Of a DNA stretch of 10,529 nucleotides, positions 1-7,686 are shown one piece after another. The position numbers and the translations under genes were made by a program. The DNA is taken from contig DLFY01000218.1 of the NCBI GenBank assembly GCA_002482415.1, positions 1 to 10,529 of the forward strand, read 5' to 3'. Each line of letters opens with the position of its first letter. Within the stretch, counting starts at the first letter, position 1. The stretch comes from Phycisphaerales bacterium UBA7708. GTDB taxonomy: Bacteria; Planctomycetota; Phycisphaerae; Sedimentisphaerales; Anaerohalosphaeraceae. The notes under the pieces are model-generated. The model did not search any database, had not been told where the DNA came from, and was given only the letters and a program-made list of their open reading frames with translations.

Positions 1-198
1 ACTTATGATTGGACAGTAGTGATCCGATATATCATTTTATTATACGACGAAAACAGCCGAAAGTTTGCGATGGAAATCCAAAATTCTCCTTCCAGATTGA
101 AAGTATATACGATAGACAATCAATGCCTTGTTTTCTATCATCATATAGAGATTCCACCCAAACATAGCCTCACTTCTGGGGGAATGTTTCAGCTATGA
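1..198 (+). CDS. Possible C-terminal end of a gene entering from the left edge (partial)
   Basis: Frame 1 of the + strand is open from the first base to a TGA at 196-198, giving 65 residues with no start codon needed inside the window. The other two forward frames close within the first few codons. The translation alternates hydrophobic and polar residues (for example VVIRYIILLYDE, then KVYTIDN, then CLVFYHHIEI), which resembles the terminal beta-sandwich of a polysaccharide lyase or glycosidase, but no family is recognised. Its stop lies one base short of the stop of the minus-strand gene beginning at 200, so the two would be arranged tail to tail. The stretch looks richer in A and T than its neighbours. 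An open run of 65 codons can arise by chance, so this remains tentative. Confidence 0.38.
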   Translation, partial: TYDWTVVIRYIILLYDENSRKFAMEIQNSPSRLKVYTIDNQCLVFYHHIEIPPKHSLTSGGMFQL

Positions 199-199
199 T

Positions 200-2404
200 T
201 TACCAGGTAATTCTGATATTCTGAACATCCACTATCGCCGGGGATCTAAAAAATACGGTTTTGCTTTTTTCATCCCAGGTGTAACTGTCAAAATCTTTGC
301 CATTGACGGTCATCTGGGCCGGCTGTTTGGGCAAACGCAGTCTGGAAACAATGTTTACCGCTTTGGGGCTGGTGAGGGTAAATTCGATGCCATTAACGAT
401 ATTTTTCCATGTCTCGATGCGAGCCGCAGAGGCCACAGGTTCGGCCTTGTCGGATGGAACCTTATTCAGGTCGAGCAGCCAGGCGCACTGGCCGGGCTTG
501 AGAGTAACCGTTTCACAAACCGGCAGTTGAGCATTAAAGATGTCCACATACAGGCCTTTAAGTTCAAGCGGCTTGTCCGATATTGAGTCCTCCAGACAGG
601 CGGCGATCATGTAAGGTCCGCGGTTAAGCTGCAGGAAATTATTTTCAATGTATTTCAGGCCGACCGTTTCGGCAGCCTGTTTTACCACGGTGCGATATTC
701 ATCTGCGGCTGCCTTTGAACGTGTGTAGTAAGCAGGATGTTTTCGGGCAACAATAACATGCCCTTTGCCAAAGGTATATTTTCCGTCTGCGGCAGTTCGG
801 GTTAGCCCCAGCAGCTCCATCAAATGCTGGGAAGGCGCAGCATACTTATTTTTGCCGGAATTCCACCATTCAGAGACCGTATTAAACGGATCGGTGTCGG
901 CTCCCACGTAAATCAGGGCCCCACCCTTGGCGGTCCATTCGGCCAGGGCCTGGTTGATTGCAGGCGACTGCGGCTTGATGAACTCATAGCTGACCACAAG
1001 AACCTGATAGCTGTCCAGATAGTTGGCAAACCGGGCCGCATTATCCAACCGTACGGGCTGGACGGGGATACCGTGTTTGAGCAGCGGCAGGGTCAGACCG
1101 TAAAAGCCTGAAAAGTCTTGAATATCCGATCGCTGGGCTTTGGTCGGGTCACTGCCGTTGTCTTCGGCCAGTCGATACGCAGGCTCGGCACGCTGGAACA
1201 TACCCGAGTCGGCAATCAGGACACCGATGCCATGGGTACTGCTGACCCACTGGCTATCCGGCTGATTCATATCGCGAAGCTGGTTAAAGACCGTGCAGAG
1301 AATCGTGGCGTAGTCGGCCGGTATCGGGATTGCATCGGCGGCCCCGGCGGGATATTTGCCCCGAAAGACTCGCGGCGGCCACGGGCAGATTTCATAATGC
1401 CAGACATGCGGATGCAGCAGCGAGGCGATAAGCGTTGCCTTGTAATTAAATTGATAATCGTTCCAGTCGTAACGGGGATTATCTTCGATGGGGTCATGCA
1501 GAAACCACATCCGGCGGCTGGTATTGCGTACCAGTTCCTGCATCACACCGTATTCCAGAAATGCCGTTTCAAAAGTCCGTTCGGCCCGGCGACCCTGATA
1601 GACATTGGGAGTGCGTGAAGTGCCCGTCCAGATTTGGGCGATACAGCCATCAATCACATCGGAGTCAATCAATGACGACTGGGGCGAGACGATACACCAC
1701 TGGGTATAGTTAATCAGGCTGTGCGTCGGGACATAAAATCTGACTTTGCGGTTGTATTTCTGGAGGGCGTATTCCTTGCAGGTCTCGGCCACTCGGCGAA
1801 GTGTCCGGCCAAAAAGATAATACTTCAACTGGCTGGCTTTATATTGGGCATCCGCGGAGGTGTCCGGGCGAACAAAGGGGGTGTCGTAATAAAGCTGCCA
1901 TTCCCGCTGGAAGGCCTCTGAAAAGCCGGTGTAAGCCCAGAATTCCGGCTCTTCCAGATGAATCGCCACCACCCCGGCATCAATCATGGTTTTGAGCTTT
2001 TCGGATATGTAGTCGGCAAATTCAATGGAAGGGACGATGTAGGGGACACGGTGGCCGTGCAGTTTTAGTGAGCCGTTGGCCTCCATCTGACTCAGCGACA
2101 TGATATCATTGCCCTTGAGGTCTCTGAAATCCGCATAGGCACCCCAGGCAATGCCCGTCATCAACTGGGGGACATATCCCTTATCCACCCACGACTGGAT
2201 GAATTCGGGAAGTTTGGGGTTGTCAGCCCCATAGACCATCGCAAAATCGTTACGGAAGTCGCAATAGGGATTATACGGCCCGGCATCCTGAAAGCCGGTC
2301 AATTCCAGGCTTCGATCGGTCACCAGTCTGACTCCCTCGCCCGGACAAAGACAAGATGCAGCCATTATCAAAACCAAACTCGAAAACAGCATTGATCGTT
2401 TCAT
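200..2404 (-). CDS. Exported putative glycoside hydrolase (TIM-barrel-like plus amidotransferase-like domain), 734 aa
   Basis: A long exported protein with no family name I can assign securely. Residues 1-24 form a signal peptide (MKRS, then a hydrophobic core); AASC at 15-18 is a weak lipobox, so it may be a lipoprotein. Residues about 45-380 read like a (beta/alpha)8 barrel: a strand ends in HLEEPEFW (149-156) and a later one in WHYEICPWP (335-343). By analogy with clan GH-A barrels, Glu151/Glu152 and Glu338 are candidate acid and nucleophile, which is inference. Residues about 390-540 resemble the class I amidotransferase-like fold found as a trimerisation domain in GH42-type beta-galactosidases: a GIGVLIADS strand, then YQVLVVSYEF and a GGALIYVG strand. 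A small beta domain (about 655-734) ends the protein. The start is supported by AAAGG at 2413-2417, 8 bases upstream. It stands alone on its strand, divergent from the protease gene. Role inferred: attack on an extracellular glycan. Confidence 0.8.
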   Translation of the reverse strand: MKRSMLFSSLVLIMAASCLCPGEGVRLVTDRSLELTGFQDAGPYNPYCDFRNDFAMVYGADNPKLPEFIQSWVDKGYVPQLMTGIAWGAYADFRDLKGNDIMSLSQMEANGSLKLHGHRVPYIVPSIEFADYISEKLKTMIDAGVVAIHLEEPEFWAYTGFSEAFQREWQLYYDTPFVRPDTSADAQYKASQLKYYLFGRTLRRVAETCKEYALQKYNRKVRFYVPTHSLINYTQWCIVSPQSSLIDSDVIDGCIAQIWTGTSRTPNVYQGRRAERTFETAFLEYGVMQELVRNTSRRMWFLHDPIEDNPRYDWNDYQFNYKATLIASLLHPHVWHYEICPWPPRVFRGKYPAGAADAIPIPADYATILCTVFNQLRDMNQPDSQWVSSTHGIGVLIADSGMFQRAEPAYRLAEDNGSDPTKAQRSDIQDFSGFYGLTLPLLKHGIPVQPVRLDNAARFANYLDSYQVLVVSYEFIKPQSPAINQALAEWTAKGGALIYVGADTDPFNTVSEWWNSGKNKYAAPSQHLMELLGLTRTAADGKYTFGKGHVIVARKHPAYYTRSKAAADEYRTVVKQAAETVGLKYIENNFLQLNRGPYMIAACLEDSISDKPLELKGLYVDIFNAQLPVCETVTLKPGQCAWLLDLNKVPSDKAEPVASAARIETWKNIVNGIEFTLTSPKAVNIVSRLRLPKQPAQMTVNGKDFDSYTWDEKSKTVFFRSPAIVDVQNIRITW

Positions 2405-2412
2405 AAAGCAAA

Positions 2413-2459
2413 CCTTTATTATCTGCCTGTATATATATTTGTCTATTACACCCCCACAA
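2413..2459 (-). promoter_or_regulatory. Weak candidate promoter and ribosome binding site of the 734-aa gene
   Basis: Read on the minus strand, TTGTGG (2459-2454) is followed after 16 bases by TATATA (2437-2432), a poor match to sigma-70 boxes. Next comes the ribosome binding site AAAGG (2417-2413), 8 bases before the ATG. The ribosome site is convincing. The promoter boxes are only suggestive, because the region is full of alternating T and A and several registers would score alike. Confidence 0.3.
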
Positions 2460-2578
2460 TACCAGATATCCTACTGGATACATCCTGAACCATACCCGGA
2501 GGTGTTGTCTATATCATTCAGACGAAATATCGGTTTTCAGGATTACAGCCTGTTTGGTGTGAAAAGAAATTAATTTTA

Positions 2579-2606
2579 TTGACCCGTACATTGCTTTTTC
2601 TATAAA
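2579..2606 (+). promoter_or_regulatory. Sigma-70-type promoter of the metalloprotease gene
   Basis: TTGACC (2579-2584) and TATAAA (2601-2606) each match the -35 and -10 consensus at five of six bases and are spaced by 16 bases. An A/T-rich tract at about 2562-2578 just upstream could act as an UP element. Transcription would begin near 2613, leaving an untranslated leader of about 40 bases. It drives the plus-strand gene only and lies in the 247-bp divergent gap. Confidence 0.55.
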
Positions 2607-2644
2607 ATCACCCCAGTTCAACATGAAACCAGCTTTCAATATAT

Positions 2645-2660
2645 AAGGAAAATGCCTGTG
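2645..2660 (+). promoter_or_regulatory. Ribosome binding site that bears on the metalloprotease start
   Basis: AAGGAA at 2645-2650 sits only one base before the ATG at 2652, which is tighter than usual. An in-frame GTG at 2658-2660 lies 7 bases downstream of the same site, at a more typical distance. The two starts differ by two residues, both before the signal peptide's hydrophobic core, so the mature protein is unaffected. Confidence 0.45.
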
Positions 2661-4418
2661 AGTCATGGACAAAACATATGCAGCCCTGTCAAATACAGCA
2701 AATCGCTGATTATCGTTCTTGCCACCCTGCTGACATTCTGCGGTACGGGATCCACGTCTTTGGCAAAAGGACTTGTGCGTGCTGTCTGTTTTGTGCCCAG
2801 CGACCGGACCTGCCTGCCGGATTACGAAGAGCGGCTGGATCGGGTTATGAAGGAGGTGCAGCGGTTTTATGCCGAAGGAATGTCTGAGGCGGGATACCCT
2901 GACAAAGGATTTGCACTGGATCTGGACGATGCAGGCAAAACACGGATTCATGTGGTGCGAGGGGCCCATCCCGCCAAAACCTATGGCCGGGATGCCTGGG
3001 ATGCAGTCAGGGACGAGGTTAAGGCAGGGCTCATAACGGCCGGACTGGATATGGACCAGGAAACCGTTGTGATTTTCCAGGTGCTGCTGGATTGGAAGGA
3101 TGGCAAGGCAACCGAAGTGGGGCCCTATGTGGGTGCCGGCAGTCATCTGGGCGGTACGGCCTGGGTCTATGATGATGCGAAACTTGATCCGAAACTGCTT
3201 GCATCGACCGAACCGGGCGGCTGGTATGGCGGGCCCTGTTCGATAGGCAAGTTTAATTCGCATTATATCGGCGGTGTGGCTCACGAACTGGGGCACGCGT
3301 TTGGCCTTCCTCACGCCTGCCAGACAAAAGCTGATCGGCACAAGGGAGCGGCACTGATGGGACACGGCAACCACACCTACGGCCAGCAATTACGCAACGA
3401 GGGGCCGGGGACATTCCTCACCCAGACCAGTGCAATGATGCTGACCAGGACGCGTCCTTTTGCCGGCAACCTGCCGGAAGCCAAACAGCGTCCCGCGTGT
3501 GAGCTGACCGAGATCAAAGCAGCATTTTATGACGGGGTTCTTGTGCTGTCGGGGAAAATCAAGGCATCGCCGGCGGTGTATGGAATTGCCGCCTATAACG
3601 ACCCGGCCAGACCAGAGTCAGACTATGATGCGGTCGGCTGGACCTGCCCGGTTGACCCGCAGGGCCAATTTCAACTCAAAATCGGAGACATGGAAACCGG
3701 CACCTATCAGCTCCGGCTCATTGCCTGTCATGAAAACGGTGCCAAGAGCAGCTTTGCGTATGATTATGAGGTGGATAAAGACGGCAGGCCGCCGCTGGAG
3801 GCATTCGAATACCCGACACTGCTGAATAAGGCCATTGAGGCTTATCAGGCTTCCGACAAAGAACGAATGCTGGCCGCAATTAATACGCTCGAAAATCGTT
3901 ATGGCCACATCAAGACAGTCAAAAAGAAAACGGCCAGTCTGCGGCGTCTGGCAGAGCCGATAAAGCCGGAATCGGCAAAGACGCTTGCTGAGTCCGTCAA
4001 ACAAATCGATCTGGCGACGATTATATCTATTCACGAATCCGTGGGATGGAGACGTCCTATGCGCAACCAAACCCCCATCGAAAGCGACAGGGGTGGCTTT
4101 CTGGAAGTCGGCGGCGATGTTTTCGCTTCGGGATTTTATGCTCACGCTCCATCTCGCTGGGCTTTTGACCTTGGACGGCAATGGAAATCACTGAGCTTTG
4201 GCTACGGTCTCAAGGATGGTTTTGACGGCTCAGTCGTCTTTGTTATCCTCAAAGATGGAAAAGAAGCATTTCGGTCAAGCATCGTCAAGGAGCATCAAGT
4301 ACAGCATTCTGAAATCGACGTCACTGGCACGGAAACACTGGAACTGATTGTTGAAGACGGCGGTGATGGAGCGACAAGAGACTGGGGCCTCTGGCTTGAA
4401 CCTGTGCTCAGAAGATAA
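2652..4418 (+). CDS. Exported metzincin-type zinc metalloprotease with C-terminal NPCBM domain, 588 aa
   Basis: Secreted zinc endopeptidase that probably acts on glycosylated protein. An N-terminal signal segment (hydrophobic core about 18-31, likely cleaved after STSLA) precedes the catalytic domain (about 40-275). That domain carries the metzincin signature HELGHAFGLPH: zinc ligands His211, His215 and His221, catalytic Glu212, and a plausible Met-turn at Met236 in ALMGHGN. Residues about 285-375 look like an immunoglobulin-like beta domain. A charged, probably helical linker (about 385-450) follows. Residues about 451-588 match the NPCBM/NEW2 carbohydrate-binding family: an ASGFYAHAPSRWAFDL stretch, then FGYGLKDG, VVFVILKDGKEAF and a terminal VEDGGDGATRDWGLWLEP. 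NPCBM modules usually sit on glycosidases, so a protease fusion is notable. The zinc site is complete. Peptidase family assignment beyond metzincin is not possible by eye, and the peptide substrate is inferred from domain architecture and the neighbouring glycosidases. Confidence 0.88.
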   Translation: MPVSHGQNICSPVKYSKSLIIVLATLLTFCGTGSTSLAKGLVRAVCFVPSDRTCLPDYEERLDRVMKEVQRFYAEGMSEAGYPDKGFALDLDDAGKTRIHVVRGAHPAKTYGRDAWDAVRDEVKAGLITAGLDMDQETVVIFQVLLDWKDGKATEVGPYVGAGSHLGGTAWVYDDAKLDPKLLASTEPGGWYGGPCSIGKFNSHYIGGVAHELGHAFGLPHACQTKADRHKGAALMGHGNHTYGQQLRNEGPGTFLTQTSAMMLTRTRPFAGNLPEAKQRPACELTEIKAAFYDGVLVLSGKIKASPAVYGIAAYNDPARPESDYDAVGWTCPVDPQGQFQLKIGDMETGTYQLRLIACHENGAKSSFAYDYEVDKDGRPPLEAFEYPTLLNKAIEAYQASDKERMLAAINTLENRYGHIKTVKKKTASLRRLAEPIKPESAKTLAESVKQIDLATIISIHESVGWRRPMRNQTPIESDRGGFLEVGGDVFASGFYAHAPSRWAFDLGRQWKSLSFGYGLKDGFDGSVVFVILKDGKEAFRSSIVKEHQVQHSEIDVTGTETLELIVEDGGDGATRDWGLWLEPVLRR

Positions 4419-4540
4419 TATCAAGTGGATGTGACAGATCAAGCAAATGAGGATATCTATCCGTCCGGCATGAAGAACAAACATCATTCACCAGGCAAAA
4501 ATCAGTTTTGGCATAGCTGGAGCTGAATCCATCCACAGCA
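4419..4540. other. Convergent intergenic gap without a visible terminator
   Basis: These 122 bases separate the ends of the plus-strand protease gene and the minus-strand alpha-galactosidase gene. I looked for a GC-rich hairpin followed by a T tract on either strand and saw none. The only symmetry is a small AGCT-GG-AGCT repeat near 4515-4524. Termination here may be Rho-dependent or occur by other means. Confidence 0.4.
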
Positions 4541-6589
4541 TTATTTTCTTGAATAGACTATCAATGCCGAACCGGGCGCAGATGGGATATTGACCTTCAG
4601 GCCGGGATTCATCAGCTCACTGCCGGGTTTGGTGCTGGTATCACCGGCAGGATTTTTTATGGTATACGATGCTGCGGGATCAAGGCCCTCCAGCTTGAAA
4701 ACCATTTCACCAGCCTTACTGTCTGCCCGGCGGAACACCTGCACCAGTCCCTGCCCCATGTCCGGCCGATTATACTGCCATCCCATCCATACATCCTTTG
4801 CCAGACTATAGGGTGTCAGGGGATAAAAATCACCCTGAAACAAATGCTGTATCGTTTTGTAGTGAGAGATTGCCTGATTCGCTGGAGCCCAGATATTGTT
4901 GTCATTGACATTATAAGCCAGCGACATAAATGATCCCATGCCGCTTTGAACATCATACGGTGCTGTCGATACACTCCCTCGACCTGTTAATGGCAGCCAC
5001 ATCGAAATACCATAATTGATGCACTGCTCGGAGTCAGAAACCCAGCAGTGGTCATCCCGCCAGAGCACAAGCGAACGCCGCAATGTCTCAAAATCAATCC
5101 GGCGTCCACCGCTGGCACAATTATCAATAATGAGATTAGGGTATCGGTTCAGCAGATAATCCCAGAATTCATAAAGTCCCATGATGTGTTTGATTTCATT
5201 AATGCCCTGCCGATCAGCCGCTTCGCCGTTTCGCCACGCCGACAGCGGAAACACATTAAAATCCTGCCGATACACGTCAACTCCCCAGTTACCGATCATA
5301 TCGCCAAATGTGGTCTTGACCCAGGCCAGGCAATCCGGATTTCCCAGATTCAGCAGCGGCCAGTCATCCCCCTGCCTGAATATCCACTCCGGATGATGGG
5401 TCCAGAGCCATGAGCCCTGAGTCACCCTTTCGGGCTCGAACCAAATCACAAACTTATATCCGTTGGCATGAGCATAATCCACCACCGGCTTCATGCCATT
5501 GGGATAGCGCACCGGATCCGGTTCCCAGGTACCAACATTCACCCAGGAATTGCCACCATTGAGATTGTACCAGCCGGCATCAATCCATATATAGTCCACC
5601 GGGCACTGATTCTGTTTGAGCTTGAGAATAAAATCCTTCAGATTCGATTCCGAGGTTGCTTCGAAACTATAGGTTCCGTGCACACTCATACAAAGAGGCA
5701 AATCGACAGGTTTGCCGTTTTGCCGGGGTGAATAGTGTTCCCGCATGAAACGCCTGAATGTATTCTGTGCATGGATGCGGTCTCCTGCCCAGAATGTCAT
5801 CAGGATGGCAGGAGTACGTATCTTTTCGCCGGGATGAAGACGCAGATGTGTTCGCTCCATCCCGGCTTGTATGTTCAGATTTTTTCCGTTATCACGCGTA
5901 AAAGAAGCCTTCCACTGCCCCGTCCAGCCAATGGCTATGATGCGGCCGGTGCGGTCGGGCTGCTCGATATTGAAAAACGGCATCGTGGTATCGGAGGACC
6001 TGCCCTTATGGGGGGCAAGGCTGACACAGGCACTTCTGTTGAGCTTTGTCTGCATCGGCTGAAAATCAGATGGGGATCCGGTATCCCCCTGTGCATAATG
6101 CAGTATAAACTCATCGACTCCGGCAATCTCGGCCACGGCTGAACAGGACATCGTCATGGCCAAAGCCTGAATATTTTCGATAATCGGGGTGTCAGCAGCA
6201 CCGATATTGTCAAAATAGACCACCCATTCAACCGCCGAGTAATCCTGATATTCGGTTGCCAGACAAGTCATCTTCAACGGACCCTCATTGGGCTCCGTAT
6301 AAACCAGTGTCCACAGAGTCCGATTGGAATCCAGTTTGGCCTCTGTTCGGATAAAGTGCCAGCCGGTCAGAAATGAATCAGAAGAAATACCGTTATATAC
6401 AAAAGAAACCGGAGGTTGAAGAGTTGATCCGGTAAATGCCGTCTGCAGCCATGAGTCGGCCAGTGATTGCTCCTGCCGGGCGGTCTGATCCGTGCCTAAA
6501 TCCGCCGGACCAGCAGACAGACTTGCTCCCAAAGCAAAGTACGTCCAAATACCGCACGTTACCATAATCCACCGAATTGCTGGACACAT
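4541..6589 (-). CDS. Exported alpha-galactosidase, glycoside hydrolase family 36
   Basis: Retaining exo-glycosidase expected to release terminal alpha-galactose (or alpha-GalNAc) from oligosaccharides or glycoproteins outside the cytoplasm. Clan GH-D landmarks appear in order, numbered from the longest frame (ATG at 6661): VDYIWIDAGWY (355-365), KFVIWFEPERV (403-413), VYRQDFN with nucleophile Asp467, NCASGGRRIDFE (514-525) and WRDDH holding the acid/base aspartate (536/537). A beta-sandwich precedes the barrel and a short beta domain follows it, as is usual for GH36. I prefer the ATG at 6589 (residue 25). It gives a proper signal peptide (MCPAIR, hydrophobic core, cleavage near SLSA-G) and has AGGAGA 9 bases upstream. 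The longer start at 6661 adds 24 hydrophilic, cysteine-bearing residues ahead of the signal core. This is the last gene of the minus-strand operon. Family is secure; sugar specificity is not. Confidence 0.92.
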   Translation of the reverse strand: MCPAIRWIMVTCGIWTYFALGASLSAGPADLGTDQTARQEQSLADSWLQTAFTGSTLQPPVSFVYNGISSDSFLTGWHFIRTEAKLDSNRTLWTLVYTEPNEGPLKMTCLATEYQDYSAVEWVVYFDNIGAADTPIIENIQALAMTMSCSAVAEIAGVDEFILHYAQGDTGSPSDFQPMQTKLNRSACVSLAPHKGRSSDTTMPFFNIEQPDRTGRIIAIGWTGQWKASFTRDNGKNLNIQAGMERTHLRLHPGEKIRTPAILMTFWAGDRIHAQNTFRRFMREHYSPRQNGKPVDLPLCMSVHGTYSFEATSESNLKDFILKLKQNQCPVDYIWIDAGWYNLNGGNSWVNVGTWEPDPVRYPNGMKPVVDYAHANGYKFVIWFEPERVTQGSWLWTHHPEWIFRQGDDWPLLNLGNPDCLAWVKTTFGDMIGNWGVDVYRQDFNVFPLSAWRNGEAADRQGINEIKHIMGLYEFWDYLLNRYPNLIIDNCASGGRRIDFETLRRSLVLWRDDHCWVSDSEQCINYGISMWLPLTGRGSVSTAPYDVQSGMGSFMSLAYNVNDNNIWAPANQAISHYKTIQHLFQGDFYPLTPYSLAKDVWMGWQYNRPDMGQGLVQVFRRADSKAGEMVFKLEGLDPAASYTIKNPAGDTSTKPGSELMNPGLKVNIPSAPGSALIVYSRK

Positions 6590-6598
6590 AGGCTTTGT

Positions 6599-6604
6599 TC
6601 TCCT
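6599..6604 (-). promoter_or_regulatory. Ribosome binding site supporting the shorter GH36 start
   Basis: On the minus strand AGGAGA at 6604-6599 lies 9 bases before the ATG at 6589. A competing AAGGA at 6675-6671 lies 9 bases before the ATG at 6661, just behind the stop of the upstream gene. Both are well placed. The signal-peptide argument favours the downstream site. Confidence 0.5.
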
Positions 6605-6676
6605 GTCAGGCCCAAAACAAATTTCATATTTCGGACAGGTTGCCCTGCCTTTACAATCCATGACGTTCCATCCTTA

Positions 6677-7627
6677 TTATCCTTCGAATAATCCGACTAA
6701 TAAGGGTTTTCGCATAATCGTCAGGCCTCGTTTAAACCAGTCGGTTGTCATATCCGCACTGCCTTTGGGAGGAATCAGTCCCTGGGCATATTTGGGATTC
6801 ACCGGCGGCTTGGCAAGGACCAGATTCAGCGGCACTGCTGAATTTTCATTGACGACGGCGAGCTGTTCACTGTCGGGATGGAGGTTTGTCCACCCGTGGG
6901 CACAGGGTCCAAAATCCGTCGTTGCGACGTATAATTTTTCACCCTGATGGAGAATTACCGGCTCCAGCCCTTCAAATTCATCCTTAATCATGTCGGGAAT
7001 TTGAAACTGTCCGGCCATTTTCCGCCCCCGCTGCCGGGCGGCCTGGAGATAGGGCCGGGACTGATTCACCGGGTGGTCAAACGCTCTGGGCGAAATCAAT
7101 GTGCAGAGTTTACTTTTCCGGTGGTCGCTGGCCATCGTAAAATCTTCAAATTTGGCCGGGATCATATCGATATATCCCTTTTCAACCCACAGACTTTGAA
7201 AGGTACGAACGGGGTCTTCTATCATGACATAGGTCCAGTCCGGATTCCATGTCGGATTGGGGGGACAAAAGCCCGTCAGTACCGCCTTTGCGTCGATGGT
7301 GCCGGCGGGGACCTCTTTTCGGCCGGGATAGACCTGCGGATCAAAGACAAAGACATTATTATGGCCATGCTGCGGCAGCAGCGGTGTAACAAGCCCCTTA
7401 TTACAGACGGCATCATTAATACCCACATAAATAGCTAATTTTGTCTCCGGGATTTCCGGAATCAGATGAGCCAGTTCCAGACTGTTAATGTCCTCATCAG
7501 GAGCAAGATAGAGGCCGCAGTCTTTCATCAAGCCATATGATGTGATCAAAAATTCTCGATAGTCATGCTCTGTGCAGGAAGATCGTTCAAAGACCGTAAT
7601 CTGTCGTTTAATCTCTGTTTTCTCCAT
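6677..7627 (-). CDS. Protein of unknown family, no signal peptide, 316 aa
   Basis: I do not recognise this protein. It starts MEKTEIKRQ with no hydrophobic leader, so it is probably cytoplasmic, unlike every other protein here with a visible N-terminus. The start is well fixed: AAGGGA lies 5 bases upstream and an in-frame TAA lies three codons further. Visible landmarks are a short strand KLAIYVGIND, a histidine pair in PLLPQHGHNN, a tryptophan-rich PTWNPDWTYVMIEDP segment, a basic QAARQRGRK segment, and a C-terminal WFKRGLTIMRKPLLVGLFEG. There is no transmembrane helix, nucleotide-binding loop or familiar catalytic triad. It lies between the GxGYxYP gene (59 bases upstream) and the GH36 gene (15 bases to the longer start), so it is almost certainly co-transcribed with them. 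An enzyme or accessory factor for imported sugars is possible but is only a contextual guess. Confidence 0.75.
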   Translation of the reverse strand: MEKTEIKRQITVFERSSCTEHDYREFLITSYGLMKDCGLYLAPDEDINSLELAHLIPEIPETKLAIYVGINDAVCNKGLVTPLLPQHGHNNVFVFDPQVYPGRKEVPAGTIDAKAVLTGFCPPNPTWNPDWTYVMIEDPVRTFQSLWVEKGYIDMIPAKFEDFTMASDHRKSKLCTLISPRAFDHPVNQSRPYLQAARQRGRKMAGQFQIPDMIKDEFEGLEPVILHQGEKLYVATTDFGPCAHGWTNLHPDSEQLAVVNENSAVPLNLVLAKPPVNPKYAQGLIPPKGSADMTTDWFKRGLTIMRKPLLVGLFEG

Positions 7628-7686
7628 AATATTCCCTTAATCATCAATTACAGCGCCAATAAGGCCCGTTTTTTTGTCCGTAAATG

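Noticed and set aside
1118..1618. 166-residue plus-strand frame inside the 734-residue gene
   Set aside because: It is antisense to a continuous exported protein, has no convincing ribosome site, and has a composition typical of an antisense shadow.
2514..3389. 291-residue open frame on the minus strand opposite the metalloprotease
   Set aside because: It lies largely antisense to a protein with a complete zinc site and signal peptide, and its translation is rich in His, Arg, Cys and Pro with no domain pattern. It is a shadow of the real gene.
4515..4524. AGCT-GG-AGCT small repeat in the convergent gap, considered as a terminator stem
   Set aside because: The pairing is four bases over a two-base loop and has no following T tract, so it could not form a stable terminator hairpin.
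6492..7438. Two plus-strand frames (6492-6947 and 6947-7438) opposite the GH36 start and the 316-residue gene
   Set aside because: Both are antisense to minus-strand genes with good ribosome sites and sit inside the co-directional operon; neither translation shows a domain.
7655..7675. Terminator-like GCC-AATAA-GGC followed by seven T on the + strand
   Set aside because: The stem is only three base pairs and it faces the + strand, where no gene ends nearby. On the operon strand it has no T tract after it.
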